Shown piece by piece: positions 41,111 through 50,051 of a stretch of DNA of 64,000 nucleotides (within the stretch, counting starts at the first letter, position 1; every line of letters begins with the position of its first letter). A program made the translations under genes and the position numbers. The stretch covers positions 186,001-250,000 of the forward strand of contig NZ_FNMZ01000005.1 in the NCBI RefSeq assembly GCF_900106695.1. Direction: 5' to 3'. This DNA comes from Albimonas donghaensis (GTDB lineage: Bacteria; Pseudomonadota; Alphaproteobacteria; Rhodobacterales; Rhodobacteraceae). The notes under the pieces were generated by a model. It did no database searches. It was not told where the DNA came from and saw only the letters and a program-made list of their open reading frames with translations.

Positions 41111-41127
41111 TGACAAATTTACTATGC
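41111..41127 (+). promoter_or_regulatory. Candidate iron-responsive site before exbB
   Basis: TGACAAATTTACTATGC aligns with TGACAGAATTGCTTGG before the HasA-like gene (36712). Both lie in the only AT-rich patches of their gaps and next to TonB/heme genes. The regulator is unknown. Confidence 0.35.
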
Positions 41128-41258
41128 AATAGCCGCCGACGCAGCCGCGCATCTTGGCGCGCCCCCCCTGCCCGCCCGGCCCAGGGCGCCGGCCTCCGGA
41201 TAACGGCACGCCTTTTCATCTGTCGGAACGTCCGGCCAACCCCCGTTTCCCGGGGCGC

Positions 41259-41281
41259 GGCGACCGGGCGCCCCGGTCGCC
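41259..41281 (-). terminator. Hairpin ending the RND efflux operon
   Basis: GGCGACCGGG and CCCGGTCGCC pair over 10 bp with a 3-base loop, nine bases after the stop codon of the outer-membrane lipoprotein gene. No T-tail is present. Confidence 0.6.
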
Positions 41282-41289
41282 CCGCCGGC

Positions 41290-42753
41290 TCAGCTTCCCG
41301 GCCGCGCCCCGGCGCCGGCGCGCGACCCCGCGCCCAGCGCGATCTGCAGCGCCGCCCATTCCTTGGCCGCGTCGTTGACCGCCGAAGCCTGGTTGATCCG
41401 CGCGGTGACCGCCGATCCGTCCGTCACCAGCAGGTCCAGCAGCGTGATCGCCCCCTCGCGGTAATTCACCCGCGCGAGATCCAGCGCCCGCCCATAGGAA
41501 TCCGCGGCCCGGCGCAGGGCCGTGGCCCGGCGGCGATACTGGTCCAGGTTGGACTGCGCCACCTGCACATCCGCCACCGCGTCGACCACCGCCGCGCGCC
41601 AGGCGATCTCGGCCTGGCGGGCGAGCGAGACCTGCGCGTCGCGCGACGCCTCCAGCGCGCCGCGGTTGAACACCGGCAGGCTGAGGGTCGGACCGAAGCT
41701 CCAGCCGCTCGACCCCGCGTTGAGGCTGAGATCCCCGGTCAGGGTGATGGAGGGATAGAGCGCGGCCTCCGCCACGCCGACATCGGCGACGGCGGCGTGC
41801 AGGTCGGCCTCCGCCGCGCGCAGGTCGGGACGGTTGCGCAGCAGGTCGGCGGGAACCCCGATCACCGGATCGCCCGAGGGCGCCCGAAGCTGCGGCGCGC
41901 CGGCCTGCATCCGGGCCAGCAGCGGCCCGGCGGGCGCGTCCAGCAGGGTCGCGATGGCGAAGACATTGGCGTTGAACAGGGCGGCGTAGGCCGGGAGATT
42001 GGCGCGGGCGGTGTCGAGCAGCGCCTCGGCCGTCGCCACGCCGTACTCGGTGGCGGCCCCGGCCTCCAGCTGGCGGCGGGTGATGTCCACCGTCTCCTGC
42101 CGCGACGCGATGGCGGCGCGGGTCAGGGCCAGCGCCGCCTGGTTGAACCGCGCGTCGGAATAGGCGGCGACCAGCTCGGCCAGCCAGGCGAGGCGGGCGG
42201 TCTCGACGTCCGCCAGCCCGGAGTCGAGGCTCGCCTCCGCGCTCTCCCTGCCCCGCCGGATGCCGCCGAAGAGGTCGACGACCAGCGCCGCCCCCAGCGC
42301 GCCGGCGCCGGTCCCGGTGGTCGAAACCTCGTCCCCGCCGGAGCGGAGCGCCGAGGCGTCCAGACCGCCGTCCAGCGCCGCGTTGATCCCGGTGGCGCGG
42401 AGGTTGGCGCGGGCCTGGGCGATGCGCTCGCGCGCCGCGGCCTCGGTCAGGTTGGCGCCGACGCCGGCGACGACCAGCGATTCCAGCATCGGGTCGCCGT
42501 AGTCGAGCCACCAGGCCCGGCCGATGACGGGCGTCGGGGCGGAGACGGCCCCCGCAGCCTGGTCCTCCGCCGCCAGGTCCTTCGCCAAGGGATCGACGAA
42601 GGCCGGCGACAGGTCGGCTTCGGGCGCCGCGAAATCCGGCCCCACCGGGGCGCAGGCGACGAGCGCCGCGGCGGCGCCGGCCGCGACCAGCCCCCCCCGC
42701 CATGCGGAACGAACGGGGCGCCGGGCGCCGGCGAAGATCACGGGCGCGGTCAT
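41290..42753 (-). CDS. Outer-membrane efflux lipoprotein (NodT/OprM type)
   Basis: This 487-residue factor forms the outer-membrane channel of the tripartite efflux pump. It has a lipoprotein signal with lipobox LVAC (Cys34), then CAPVGPDFAAPEA, the common start of NodT-family proteins. The two repeats of outer-membrane factors are visible in RAWWLDYGDPMLESLVVAG to LLDTARANLPAYAALFNANVFAIATLLD and in GVPADLLRNRPDLRAAEADLHAAVADVGVAEAALYPSI onward. The ATG at 42753 overlaps the pump gene stop by four bases. It is the last gene of the operon. Confidence 0.92.
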   Translation of the reverse strand: MTAPVIFAGARRPVRSAWRGGLVAAGAAAALVACAPVGPDFAAPEADLSPAFVDPLAKDLAAEDQAAGAVSAPTPVIGRAWWLDYGDPMLESLVVAGVGANLTEAAARERIAQARANLRATGINAALDGGLDASALRSGGDEVSTTGTGAGALGAALVVDLFGGIRRGRESAEASLDSGLADVETARLAWLAELVAAYSDARFNQAALALTRAAIASRQETVDITRRQLEAGAATEYGVATAEALLDTARANLPAYAALFNANVFAIATLLDAPAGPLLARMQAGAPQLRAPSGDPVIGVPADLLRNRPDLRAAEADLHAAVADVGVAEAALYPSITLTGDLSLNAGSSGWSFGPTLSLPVFNRGALEASRDAQVSLARQAEIAWRAAVVDAVADVQVAQSNLDQYRRRATALRRAADSYGRALDLARVNYREGAITLLDLLVTDGSAVTARINQASAVNDAAKEWAALQIALGAGSRAGAGARPGS

Positions 42754-45700
42754 GTCCGGCTCTCCCTGCGATGAAAGATCGTGGCGGCGCGCATCACCGC
42801 CACGTAGAGCACCGGGGCCATCACCACCCCGACCAGGGTGGAGGCGATGATCCCCCCAAGCATCCCGATCCCGATGGAACGCTGCGCCGCCGCCCCCGCG
42901 CCCGAGGCGATCGCCAGCGGCAGGATGCCCAGCATGAAGGCCAGCGAGGTCATCAGGATCGGCCGCAGCCGCTGGCGGGCGGCGGAGACCGTGGCCTCCA
43001 CCAGCTCCATCCCCTGGGCCTGAAGGGCCTTGGCGAATTCGACGATCAGGATGGCGTTGCGCGCGGCCAGCCCGATCGTGGTCAGCAGCCCCACCTTGAA
43101 ATAGACGTCGTTGGACTGACCGAAATGGAGGGCCGTCGCCAGCGCCCCCAGCACGCCCACCGGCACCGCCAGCATCACCGCCAGCGGCGCGGTCCAGCTT
43201 TCGTAAAGCGCGGCGAGGCACAGGAACACCACGATGGCCGAGAGCGTGTAGAGCAACGGCTCCTGGTTCCCCGACAGCCGCTCCTGGTAGCTGATCCCGG
43301 TCCACTCGGCGCCGTAGCCGCCGGGCAGCGCCGCGGTCAGCTCCTCCATCGCGTCCATGGCGTCGCCGGAACTGATCCCGGGCCCCGAGGCGCCCGAGAT
43401 CTCCAGCGACCGCTGCCCGCCATAGCGTTGCAGGCGCGGGGAGACCTGCTCCCATTCCTGGCTGGAGAAGGCGGCGAAGGGGGCCATCTCTCCGGCGTCG
43501 TTGCGCGCATACCAGCGCCCCAGGTCCTCGGGCTGCATCCGCCATTCCGCGTCGCCCTGCACGATCACCTCGCGCAGACGCGCGCCCAGGGTGAAGTCAT
43601 TGACGTAGCTGCCCGCGAAGACCGTGGACAGGATGTCGTTGACCGAGCTGAGGGAGACCCCGAGCGACTCCGCCTTCTGCTGATCGATGTCGAGCCGCAG
43701 CGCGGTCTTGGTCAGGTTCTCCGCGCCGCGCAGGCTGGCGGCCCGGCCGTCGGCGGCGGCCTGCGCCAGAAGCTCGGCGGCGGCCGCGTTCATCGCCGCG
43801 GTCCCCTGCCCGCCCTGGTCCACGAACTGCATGCTGAAGCCGGCGGTGTTGCCGAGCCCCTGGATGGCGGGCGGCTGGATCACGATGATCTGCCCGGCCC
43901 GGTCATTGGCGAAGCGCATGTTGGCCCGCAGCGCCACCGAGGCCGCGTCGATCCCCGGCCGCTCCGCGTAGTCCTTCAGCTTCACGAACATCATCGCCGC
44001 GTTCTGGCCGGAGCCCGAAAAGCCGAAGCCCAGGGCGGTGAAGGCCGAATCCACCGCGTCCGCCTCCTCGGTCAGCATGTAGGTCTCGACCCGGCGGGCG
44101 GCCTCCTCGGTCTGGGCGGTCACCGCGCCTTCGGGCAGCGAGAACTGGACCATCAGCACGCCCTGATCTTCCTGCGGCAGGAAGGAGGTCGGCAGATCCC
44201 GGTAGAGCGCCGCGGCGCCCGCGCCGACCAGCCCCAGCACCAGCAGCATGCGGAAGGGGCGGGTCGAGAACCGCGCCACGCCCCCCGCATAGCCGCCGGT
44301 CAGCCGGCCGAGCCCCGCGTTGAACCAGCGCGCCGGGGCGAAGCGCGCGGGCCCGTGTCCGGGGCGCAGCAGCGACGCGCACATGGCCGGCGTCAGGATC
44401 AGCGCCACCAGCAGCGACAGGAACATGGCCGAGATGATGGTGACCGAGAACTGCCGGTAGATCACCCCGGTCGAGCCCGACATGAAGGCCATGGGCAGGA
44501 ACACCGCCGAAAGCACCAGCACGATGCCGACCAGCGCGGAGGAGATCTCGCCCATGCTCTTCTCGGTGGCCTCGACGGGGCCCAGCCCCTCCTCCTCCAT
44601 CACGCGTTCGACGTTCTCGACCACCACGATGGCGTCGTCCACCAGCAGGCCGATGGCCAGCACCAGCGCGAACATGGTCAGCGTGTTGATCGACATGTCG
44701 AGCGCGGCGAGCACGCCGAACGTGCCCAGAAGCACGATGGGCACCGCGATGGTGGGGATCAGCGTCGCCCGCCAGCTCTGCAGGAAGACGAAGATCACCA
44801 GGAAGACCAGCACGATGGCCTCGGCGAGCGTGTGGTAGACCTGCTCGATCGACTGTTCGACGAAGGGCGAGGTGTCGTAGGGATAGACCAGCTCCACCCC
44901 CTCGGGCAGCGTCGCGGTCAGTTTCTCCGCCTCCGCGCGCACCGCGTCGGCGGTGTCCACCGCGTTGGCCCCGGTCGCGAGGTTGACGCCGAAGCCCGCG
45001 GCCGGATGCCCGCTGAACCTGGCGAAGGAGCCGTAGCTCTCGGCCGCGATCTCCACCCGCGCCACGTCCCCGAGGAACACCGAGGAGCCGTCCTCGTTCG
45101 CCACCAGCAGGATCCGTTCGAATTCCTGCACGGTGGAAAGCTGCGACTGCGCGGTCAGCGAGAAGGTGACCTGCTGGCCCCGCGTCGTCGGCTGGTCGCC
45201 CAGCGCGCCGACGGTGACGTTGGTGTTCTGCGCCGACACCGCGTCGGTCACGTCCGTGGCGGTGAGCTGATACTGGAACAGCCGGTCGGGATCGAGCCAG
45301 ATCCGCATGGCGTATTCGGTGCCCAGGACGTTGATCGACCCCACGCCGTCGACCCGCTTGATCGGGTCGATGAGCAGGCGGTCGAGCATGTCGCCCAGTT
45401 CGACCGAACTGTAGCGGTCGTCCGTCGAGACCAGCGCCCCCACCAGCAGGATCGAGGAGGTCGAGCGGGTCACGCTCACCCCCCGCTGCTGGACCGAGCT
45501 GGGCAGGCTGGATTCGACCAGCTGAAGCTTGTTCTGGACCTGCACCTGCGCGATGTCGGGGTCGATGCTCTCATCGAAGGTCAGCTGGATCGAGGCCGAC
45601 CCCTCCGAGGAGGTCGAGGTCATGTAGAGCAGCCCGTCGAGCCCGGTCAGCCCGTCCTCGATGGGAATGGTGACCGCGTTTTCGACGGTTTCCGCCGACG

Positions 45701-45860
45701 CGCCCGAATAGGTGGCGGAGATGCGGACCGAGGTCGGCGCGACCTCCGGATACTGGGCGATGGGCAGGCCCGACAGGGCGAAGACGCCCGCCAGCATGGT
45801 GACGATCGCCAGCACCCAGGCGAAGACCGGGCGGTGGATGAAGAAATGCGGCAGGCTCAT
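42750..45860 (-). CDS. RND multidrug efflux pump, HAE1 family
   Basis: This AcrB/MexB-like inner-membrane antiporter of 1036 residues exports hydrophobic drugs, dyes or solvents using protons. The start MSLPHFFIHRPVFAWVLAIV is characteristic, twelve membrane segments are arranged in two halves, and the proton relay motif LAIGLLVDDAIVVVENVER has the paired aspartates near residue 400. GFGFSGSGQNAAMMFVKLKDY in the second periplasmic loop is typical of HAE1 pumps. It overlaps the adaptor gene and the outer-membrane gene by four bases each. Regulation by the adjacent TetR protein is likely. Confidence 0.95.
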   Translation of the reverse strand: MSLPHFFIHRPVFAWVLAIVTMLAGVFALSGLPIAQYPEVAPTSVRISATYSGASAETVENAVTIPIEDGLTGLDGLLYMTSTSSEGSASIQLTFDESIDPDIAQVQVQNKLQLVESSLPSSVQQRGVSVTRSTSSILLVGALVSTDDRYSSVELGDMLDRLLIDPIKRVDGVGSINVLGTEYAMRIWLDPDRLFQYQLTATDVTDAVSAQNTNVTVGALGDQPTTRGQQVTFSLTAQSQLSTVQEFERILLVANEDGSSVFLGDVARVEIAAESYGSFARFSGHPAAGFGVNLATGANAVDTADAVRAEAEKLTATLPEGVELVYPYDTSPFVEQSIEQVYHTLAEAIVLVFLVIFVFLQSWRATLIPTIAVPIVLLGTFGVLAALDMSINTLTMFALVLAIGLLVDDAIVVVENVERVMEEEGLGPVEATEKSMGEISSALVGIVLVLSAVFLPMAFMSGSTGVIYRQFSVTIISAMFLSLLVALILTPAMCASLLRPGHGPARFAPARWFNAGLGRLTGGYAGGVARFSTRPFRMLLVLGLVGAGAAALYRDLPTSFLPQEDQGVLMVQFSLPEGAVTAQTEEAARRVETYMLTEEADAVDSAFTALGFGFSGSGQNAAMMFVKLKDYAERPGIDAASVALRANMRFANDRAGQIIVIQPPAIQGLGNTAGFSMQFVDQGGQGTAAMNAAAAELLAQAAADGRAASLRGAENLTKTALRLDIDQQKAESLGVSLSSVNDILSTVFAGSYVNDFTLGARLREVIVQGDAEWRMQPEDLGRWYARNDAGEMAPFAAFSSQEWEQVSPRLQRYGGQRSLEISGASGPGISSGDAMDAMEELTAALPGGYGAEWTGISYQERLSGNQEPLLYTLSAIVVFLCLAALYESWTAPLAVMLAVPVGVLGALATALHFGQSNDVYFKVGLLTTIGLAARNAILIVEFAKALQAQGMELVEATVSAARQRLRPILMTSLAFMLGILPLAIASGAGAAAQRSIGIGMLGGIIASTLVGVVMAPVLYVAVMRAATIFHRRESRT

Positions 45861-47155
45861 TCGGTCGCCGCCTTCGTCGGGGCGTCGGCGGCGTCGTCGT
45901 CGGCGGCGGCGTCCAGGTCGCGGACCATCCCGTCCGCGTCGATCTCCGCCGCCACGGGCGTCACCGCCAGCCCGGCCCGCATGGTCTTGAGACCGTCGAC
46001 GATCAGCAGGTCGCCGTCCTCCAGCCCCTCGGTCACGATCCAGGCGTTGCTCCAGGCGCCCAGCGTGTCCAGCACCTTCAGCCGCGCCGCGCCGTCCTCG
46101 CCCGCGAGATAGGCGGTCAGCCGCCCGTCGTCGCCCATCGAGGCCGCCCGCTGCGGCAGGAGGAACGCCTCGATCCGGCCCAGCTCGACCTCTCCGCGCA
46201 CGAACATGCCGGGCAGGATCCGCCCCTCGGGATTGTCGAAGCGGAAGCGGATCGAGACCGTGCCGGTGGTGGTCGACACCGTGGCGCTGGGGGCCACCAG
46301 CGCGCCGGTCGCCGCGTAAAGCTCGCCGTTCTCCAGCCGGAGGGTGGCGCCCAGTTTCTCATTGGGCGTGAGCACGCCGTCCTCGATCTGGCGGCGGACC
46401 GAGAGGATGCGGGCCGAGGGCTCCAGCATCACCACGTCGACGGGATCGAGCCGCGTGACCGTGGTCATCGCGTCCGACTGCGCCGCGGTCACCAGGTCGC
46501 CGACCGAAACCGAGGAGACCTCGGCCAGCCCGCGGATCGGGGCGGCGACGAGGGTCCAGCCCAGCCGGGTCCGCGCGTATTTCAGGGCGGAGCCGGCGGC
46601 GTTCAGCGTGGCCTTGGCCTGGGCGAGGGCGGAGCGGGCCTCCTCGACCTCGGAGGCGGTGACGCCGGAGCCCTCCAGCTTCACGGCCCGGTCATAGGCG
46701 GCCTGGGCGGTGGGCAGCGCGGCCTCGGCGGAGGCGAGATCGGCCTCGGCGGAGGCGACGTCGGCCTCGTAGCTGGCGGCGTCGAGCCGGTACAGCGGAT
46801 CGCCGACGGACAGCGGCTTGCCGGGATCGAAAAGGATCTCGGTGATCACGCCGTCCACGCGGGGGCGGATGTCCACCTGCTCATAGGCCACGGCCCGGCC
46901 CGGCAGGGTGAACACCCGCGGCACGGATTCCCGGCGCATCTCGATCACGCCGACCTCCATCGGGCCGGACCCGGCGCCCGCGGGCGGTCCGGCCTGGGCC
47001 AGCGCCGGCCCCGCCGGCGCCGCGAGCGTAGCCATCGCGACCGCGGCCGCGGCCAGCAGCGCGCGGCGCGCCGGAATGACATGTGAGAGCGACGCGGGTC
47101 GCTCGGGGCCGCGCCGGGCCTCGGCGGATCGGGCCTCGGCAAGTCGGGTGCGCAT
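45857..47155 (-). CDS. RND efflux periplasmic adaptor (membrane fusion protein)
   Basis: The 432-residue adaptor links pump and outer-membrane channel. A signal sequence (RALLAAAAVAMATLAAPAGPALAQA) is preceded by an Arg-rich stretch of about 28 residues. The mature protein shows the split lipoyl halves (GRAVAYEQVDIRPRVDGVITEILFDPGKPLSVGDPLYRLD and YARTRLGWTLVAAPIRGL), a helical hairpin rich in Ala/Glu (ADVASAEADLASAEAALP) and the beta-barrel domain FRFDNPEGRILPGMFVRGEV. The ATG at 47155 has AAAAGGAG nine bases upstream. It is the first gene of the operon and is divergent from the TetR gene. Confidence 0.92.
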   Translation of the reverse strand: MRTRLAEARSAEARRGPERPASLSHVIPARRALLAAAAVAMATLAAPAGPALAQAGPPAGAGSGPMEVGVIEMRRESVPRVFTLPGRAVAYEQVDIRPRVDGVITEILFDPGKPLSVGDPLYRLDAASYEADVASAEADLASAEAALPTAQAAYDRAVKLEGSGVTASEVEEARSALAQAKATLNAAGSALKYARTRLGWTLVAAPIRGLAEVSSVSVGDLVTAAQSDAMTTVTRLDPVDVVMLEPSARILSVRRQIEDGVLTPNEKLGATLRLENGELYAATGALVAPSATVSTTTGTVSIRFRFDNPEGRILPGMFVRGEVELGRIEAFLLPQRAASMGDDGRLTAYLAGEDGAARLKVLDTLGAWSNAWIVTEGLEDGDLLIVDGLKTMRAGLAVTPVAAEIDADGMVRDLDAAADDDAADAPTKAATE

Positions 47156-47250
47156 GGTTCGGGCTCCTTTTGACGTCGCGCGGAACCTCGCCCTCCCTCG
47201 TCGCCCGTCCGACGGGCGCCGAGGGAGGGCGCGGCTTCGCGCGAGTCGAA

Positions 47251-47300
47251 TTGACGTCGCTTGGGCTGCGCTGTAAGCATTTTTTGCAGACTGCGCAACA
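47251..47300. promoter_or_regulatory. Overlapping divergent promoters and TetR operator candidate
   Basis: For tetR, TTGACG (47251-47256) and TAAGCA (47274-47279) are 17 bases apart. On the minus strand TTGCGC (47298-47293) and TACAGC, 17 bases apart, could serve the efflux operon. The inverted repeat TTGCAGACTGCGCAA (47284-47298) overlaps both, a fitting site for the TetR regulator. Confidence 0.5.
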
Positions 47301-47311
47301 AAGGGAACCTG

Positions 47312-47920
47312 ATGTCGACTCTTCGTGAACGCCGCCGCCGCCAGACCGCCCGGGAGCTCCAGGAGACGGCGATCCGCCTTGCGCGGGAGCGGGGCGGTCT
47401 GGACACGGTGACCACCGAGATGATCGCCGCGGAGGCCGGCGTCAGCGTCCGGACGTTCTTCAACTACTTCACGAACAAGGAGGCCGCGGTGGTCGGCGAC
47501 CCGCCGGATTTTCCGCAGGAGGCGGCTGCGCGTTTCGTCGCAGGTCGCGGCGCGCTGTCGGCGGACCTCAAGACCCTGATGCAGGCCCATTTCGCGCGCA
47601 TGGCGTTCTCGCCCGCGCTGCTGCGCGAGTTGCTGGCGCTGACCCATGCGCATCCGAAGGTGCGTCGGGTGCATGACGGGATGCTGCGCGACCTGCGCGA
47701 CCGGCTCGCGGGGTTGATCGAAGAACGGCTTTCGTCCCGCGATCCGTGGACGGTCGCGCTGCTGGCCACCCTGACGCTGGAGGCGGGACGGCTGGCGCTG
47801 GACGCGTGGAAGGACGGGGAGGCGGCGGAACTGGGCCCGGCGCTGGACCGCGCCTGGGACACGCTGACGGAGGTCGCCTCGCTGGTCGCCCCCGCCGATC
47901 CGGGGGCGCCGGGCGGCTGA
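47312..47920 (+). CDS. TetR/AcrR-family transcriptional repressor
   Basis: This 202-residue regulator has an N-terminal helix-turn-helix domain: LRERRRRQTARELQETAIRLARERG then VTTEMIAAEAGVSVRTFFNYFTNKEAAV, the TetR signature. The C-terminal ligand domain has an Arg/Leu-rich helical pattern without recognised specificity. The ATG at 47312 has AAGGGA nine bases upstream; the in-frame ATG at 47261 would lie inside the promoter. It is divergent from the RND operon and most likely represses it and itself until a pump substrate binds. A strong hairpin follows the gene. Confidence 0.9.
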   Translation: MSTLRERRRRQTARELQETAIRLARERGGLDTVTTEMIAAEAGVSVRTFFNYFTNKEAAVVGDPPDFPQEAAARFVAGRGALSADLKTLMQAHFARMAFSPALLRELLALTHAHPKVRRVHDGMLRDLRDRLAGLIEERLSSRDPWTVALLATLTLEAGRLALDAWKDGEAAELGPALDRAWDTLTEVASLVAPADPGAPGG

Positions 47921-47940
47921 CCCCTCCCCCCGAACGCGAC

Positions 47941-47969
47941 GGGGCCGGCGCGTTTCCCGCGCCGGCCCC
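47941..47969. terminator. Bidirectional terminator between tetR and ilvD
   Basis: GGGGCCGGCGCG and CGCGCCGGCCCC form a perfect 12-bp stem with loop TTTCC, centred in the gap between two convergent stop codons. Confidence 0.85.
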
Positions 47970-47999
47970 GCCGAAATCGTCTCCCCGAAGGGCGCCCGC

Positions 48000-49850
48000 T
48001 CAGATCTGGCGGACGGCGCCCTTGGCGGCGGAGGTGGTCAGCGCCGCATAGGCCCGCAGCGCCGCCGTCACCTTGCGCTTGCGCGGCTTGGCGGGCGTAT
48101 AGGCCGCGTCGCCGCGGGCCTCCTGCTCGGCCCGACGCTCGGCCAGGATCTCGTCCGACAGGCGCACGGCGATGGTGCGGCCGGGGATGTCGATGTCGAT
48201 CATGTCCCCGTCCTTGACCAGCGCGATGGCCCCGCCCTCGCCGGCCTCCGGCGAGGCGTGGCCGATGGACAGCCCCGAGGTCCCGCCCGAGAACCGCCCG
48301 TCGGTGATCAGCGCGCAGTCCGCCCCCAGCCCCTTCGATTTGAGGTAGGAGGTCGGATACAGCATCTCCTGCATCCCCGGCCCGCCGCGCGGCCCCTCGT
48401 AGCGGATCACCACCACGTCGCCGGCCTTCACCTTGCCGGTGAGGATGGCCGAAACCGCGTCGTCCTGGCTCTCATAGACCTTGGCGGGGCCGGAGAAGAC
48501 CAGGATCGACTCGTCCACGCCCGCCGTCTTCACGATGCAGCCGTCCAGCGCGATGTTGCCCGACAGCACGGCCAGCCCGCCGTCCTGGCTGAACGCGTTC
48601 TCCCGGTCGCGGATCACGCCGTTGGTGCGGTCGAGGTCCAGCTCCTTGCCGTAGTCCTGCCAGCGCTTCTCGGTGGAGAAGGCCTGTTCGGTGCGCACCC
48701 CGCCGGGGGCGGCGGAGAAGAACTTGCGCACGTCATCGGAACTGGTCTTGCGGATGTCCCAGCGGTCGATGGCGTCGCCGATGGTCTTGGCGTGCACGCA
48801 GGGCAGATCCCGGTGCAGCAGGCCGCCGCGGTCGAGCTCGCCCAGGATCGCCATGATGCCGCCCGCGCGGTGCACGTCCTCCATGTGGACGTCGGACTTG
48901 GCCGGCGCGACCTTGCACAGGCAGGGCACCGCGCGCGACAGGCGGTCGATGTCGTCCATGGTGAAGTTCACCTCGCCCTCGATGGCCGCGGCCAGCAGGT
49001 GCAGCACCGTGTTGGTCGAGCCGCCCATGGCGATGTCAAGCGACATGGCGTTCTCGAACGCCTTGAAGCTGGCGATGGAGCGGGGGAGGACGCTGTAGTC
49101 GTCCTGCTCGTAGTGCCGGCGGGTGATGTCGACGATCAGGTGCCCGGCCTCGACGAACAGGCGCTTGCGGTCGGCATGGGTGGCGAGCGTCGAGCCGTTG
49201 CCGGGCAGCGACAGGCCCAGCGCCTCGGTCAGGCAGTTCATCGAGTTCGCGGTGAACATGCCCGAGCACGACCCGCAGGTCGGGCAGGCCGCGGCCTCGA
49301 TCGCGTCGACCTGCGCGTCGGAATACTTGTCGTCGGCGGCGGCGACCATGGCGTCGACGAGATCGAGCGCGACCTCCTTGCCGTCGATCATCACCTTGCC
49401 GGCCTCCATCGGCCCGCCGGAGACGAAGACCACGGGGATGTTGAGGCGCATGGCGGCCATCAGCATGCCGGGGGTGATCTTGTCGCAATTGGAGATGCAG
49501 ACCATGGCGTCGGCGCAGTGGGCGTTGACCATGTATTCGACCGAGTCGGCGATCAGCTCCCGGCTCGGGAGCGAATAGAGCATCCCGTCATGGCCCATGG
49601 CGATGCCGTCATCCACCGCGATGGTGTTGAATTCCTTCGCCACGCCGCCGGCGGCCTCGACCTCGCGCGCCACGAGCTGGCCGAGATCCTTGAGGTGGAC
49701 ATGGCCGGGCACGAACTGGGTGAAGGAGTTGACGATGGCGATGATCGGCTTGCCGAAATCGCCGTCCTTCATGCCCGTCGCGCGCCAGAGGCCACGGGCG
49801 CCGGCCATGTTGCGGCCGTGAGTGGTGGTGCGGGAACGGTAGGCGGGCAT
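48000..49850 (-). CDS. ilvD: Dihydroxy-acid dehydratase IlvD
   Basis: IlvD is an iron-sulfur enzyme of valine, leucine and isoleucine synthesis that dehydrates 2,3-dihydroxy acids to 2-keto acids. The 616-residue protein has the cluster cysteines in [12 protein letters not shown] and [17 protein letters not shown], and the family signature [20 protein letters not shown] near the C-terminus. Length is standard. The start is the ATG at 49850 ([14 protein letters not shown], the usual IlvD beginning); in-frame codons upstream are not conserved. It is transcribed alone. A TTGAAA string about 90 bases upstream may be part of its promoter. Confidence 0.96.
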   Translation of the reverse strand: MPAYRSRTTTHGRNMAGARGLWRATGMKDGDFGKPIIAIVNSFTQFVPGHVHLKDLGQLVAREVEAAGGVAKEFNTIAVDDGIAMGHDGMLYSLPSRELIADSVEYMVNAHCADAMVCISNCDKITPGMLMAAMRLNIPVVFVSGGPMEAGKVMIDGKEVALDLVDAMVAAADDKYSDAQVDAIEAAACPTCGSCSGMFTANSMNCLTEALGLSLPGNGSTLATHADRKRLFVEAGHLIVDITRRHYEQDDYSVLPRSIASFKAFENAMSLDIAMGGSTNTVLHLLAAAIEGEVNFTMDDIDRLSRAVPCLCKVAPAKSDVHMEDVHRAGGIMAILGELDRGGLLHRDLPCVHAKTIGDAIDRWDIRKTSSDDVRKFFSAAPGGVRTEQAFSTEKRWQDYGKELDLDRTNGVIRDRENAFSQDGGLAVLSGNIALDGCIVKTAGVDESILVFSGPAKVYESQDDAVSAILTGKVKAGDVVVIRYEGPRGGPGMQEMLYPTSYLKSKGLGADCALITDGRFSGGTSGLSIGHASPEAGEGGAIALVKDGDMIDIDIPGRTIAVRLSDEILAERRAEQEARGDAAYTPAKPRKRKVTAALRAYAALTTSAAKGAVRQI

Positions 49851-50031
49851 GGGGTCACCTTTCGATAGGGCGGCGGCTGGCGCGCGGCGGCGCGGTTGGC
49901 TTGCGGGCGCGCGCGGGCTCCGAACCGTTGGTGTCGTCCAGACGGCGGAAAGTTTCAATAGCGGCGAGGATTTTTTAGGAAAGTTCCCAGCGATCCCCCC
50001 GCCCGGGAACCGGGTCCGAAACGGGGCGCGA

Positions 50032-50050
50032 CGCCGCCCCGCCGGCGGCG
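50032..50050 (-). terminator. Hairpin ending the polyamine-type transporter operon
   Basis: CGCCGCC and GGCGGCG pair with a 5-base loop immediately after the stop codon of the last gene. A weaker inverted repeat, TTCCC/GGGAA, follows at about 49984-50009. Confidence 0.5.
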
Positions 50051-50051
50051 C

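Larger units (their letters stand above)
40979..41289. other. exbB promoter region
   Basis: This 311-base gap lies between the efflux operon end and exbB, both on the minus strand. It has an AT-rich patch at 41108-41132 that should contain the exbB promoter or operator and a hairpin at its right end. Confidence 0.5.

Noticed and set aside
42702-46112. Plus-strand open frame of over 1100 codons opposite the RND pump
   Set aside because: It is His/Arg/Gly-rich antisense translation of the pump gene, with no domain and no ribosome site.
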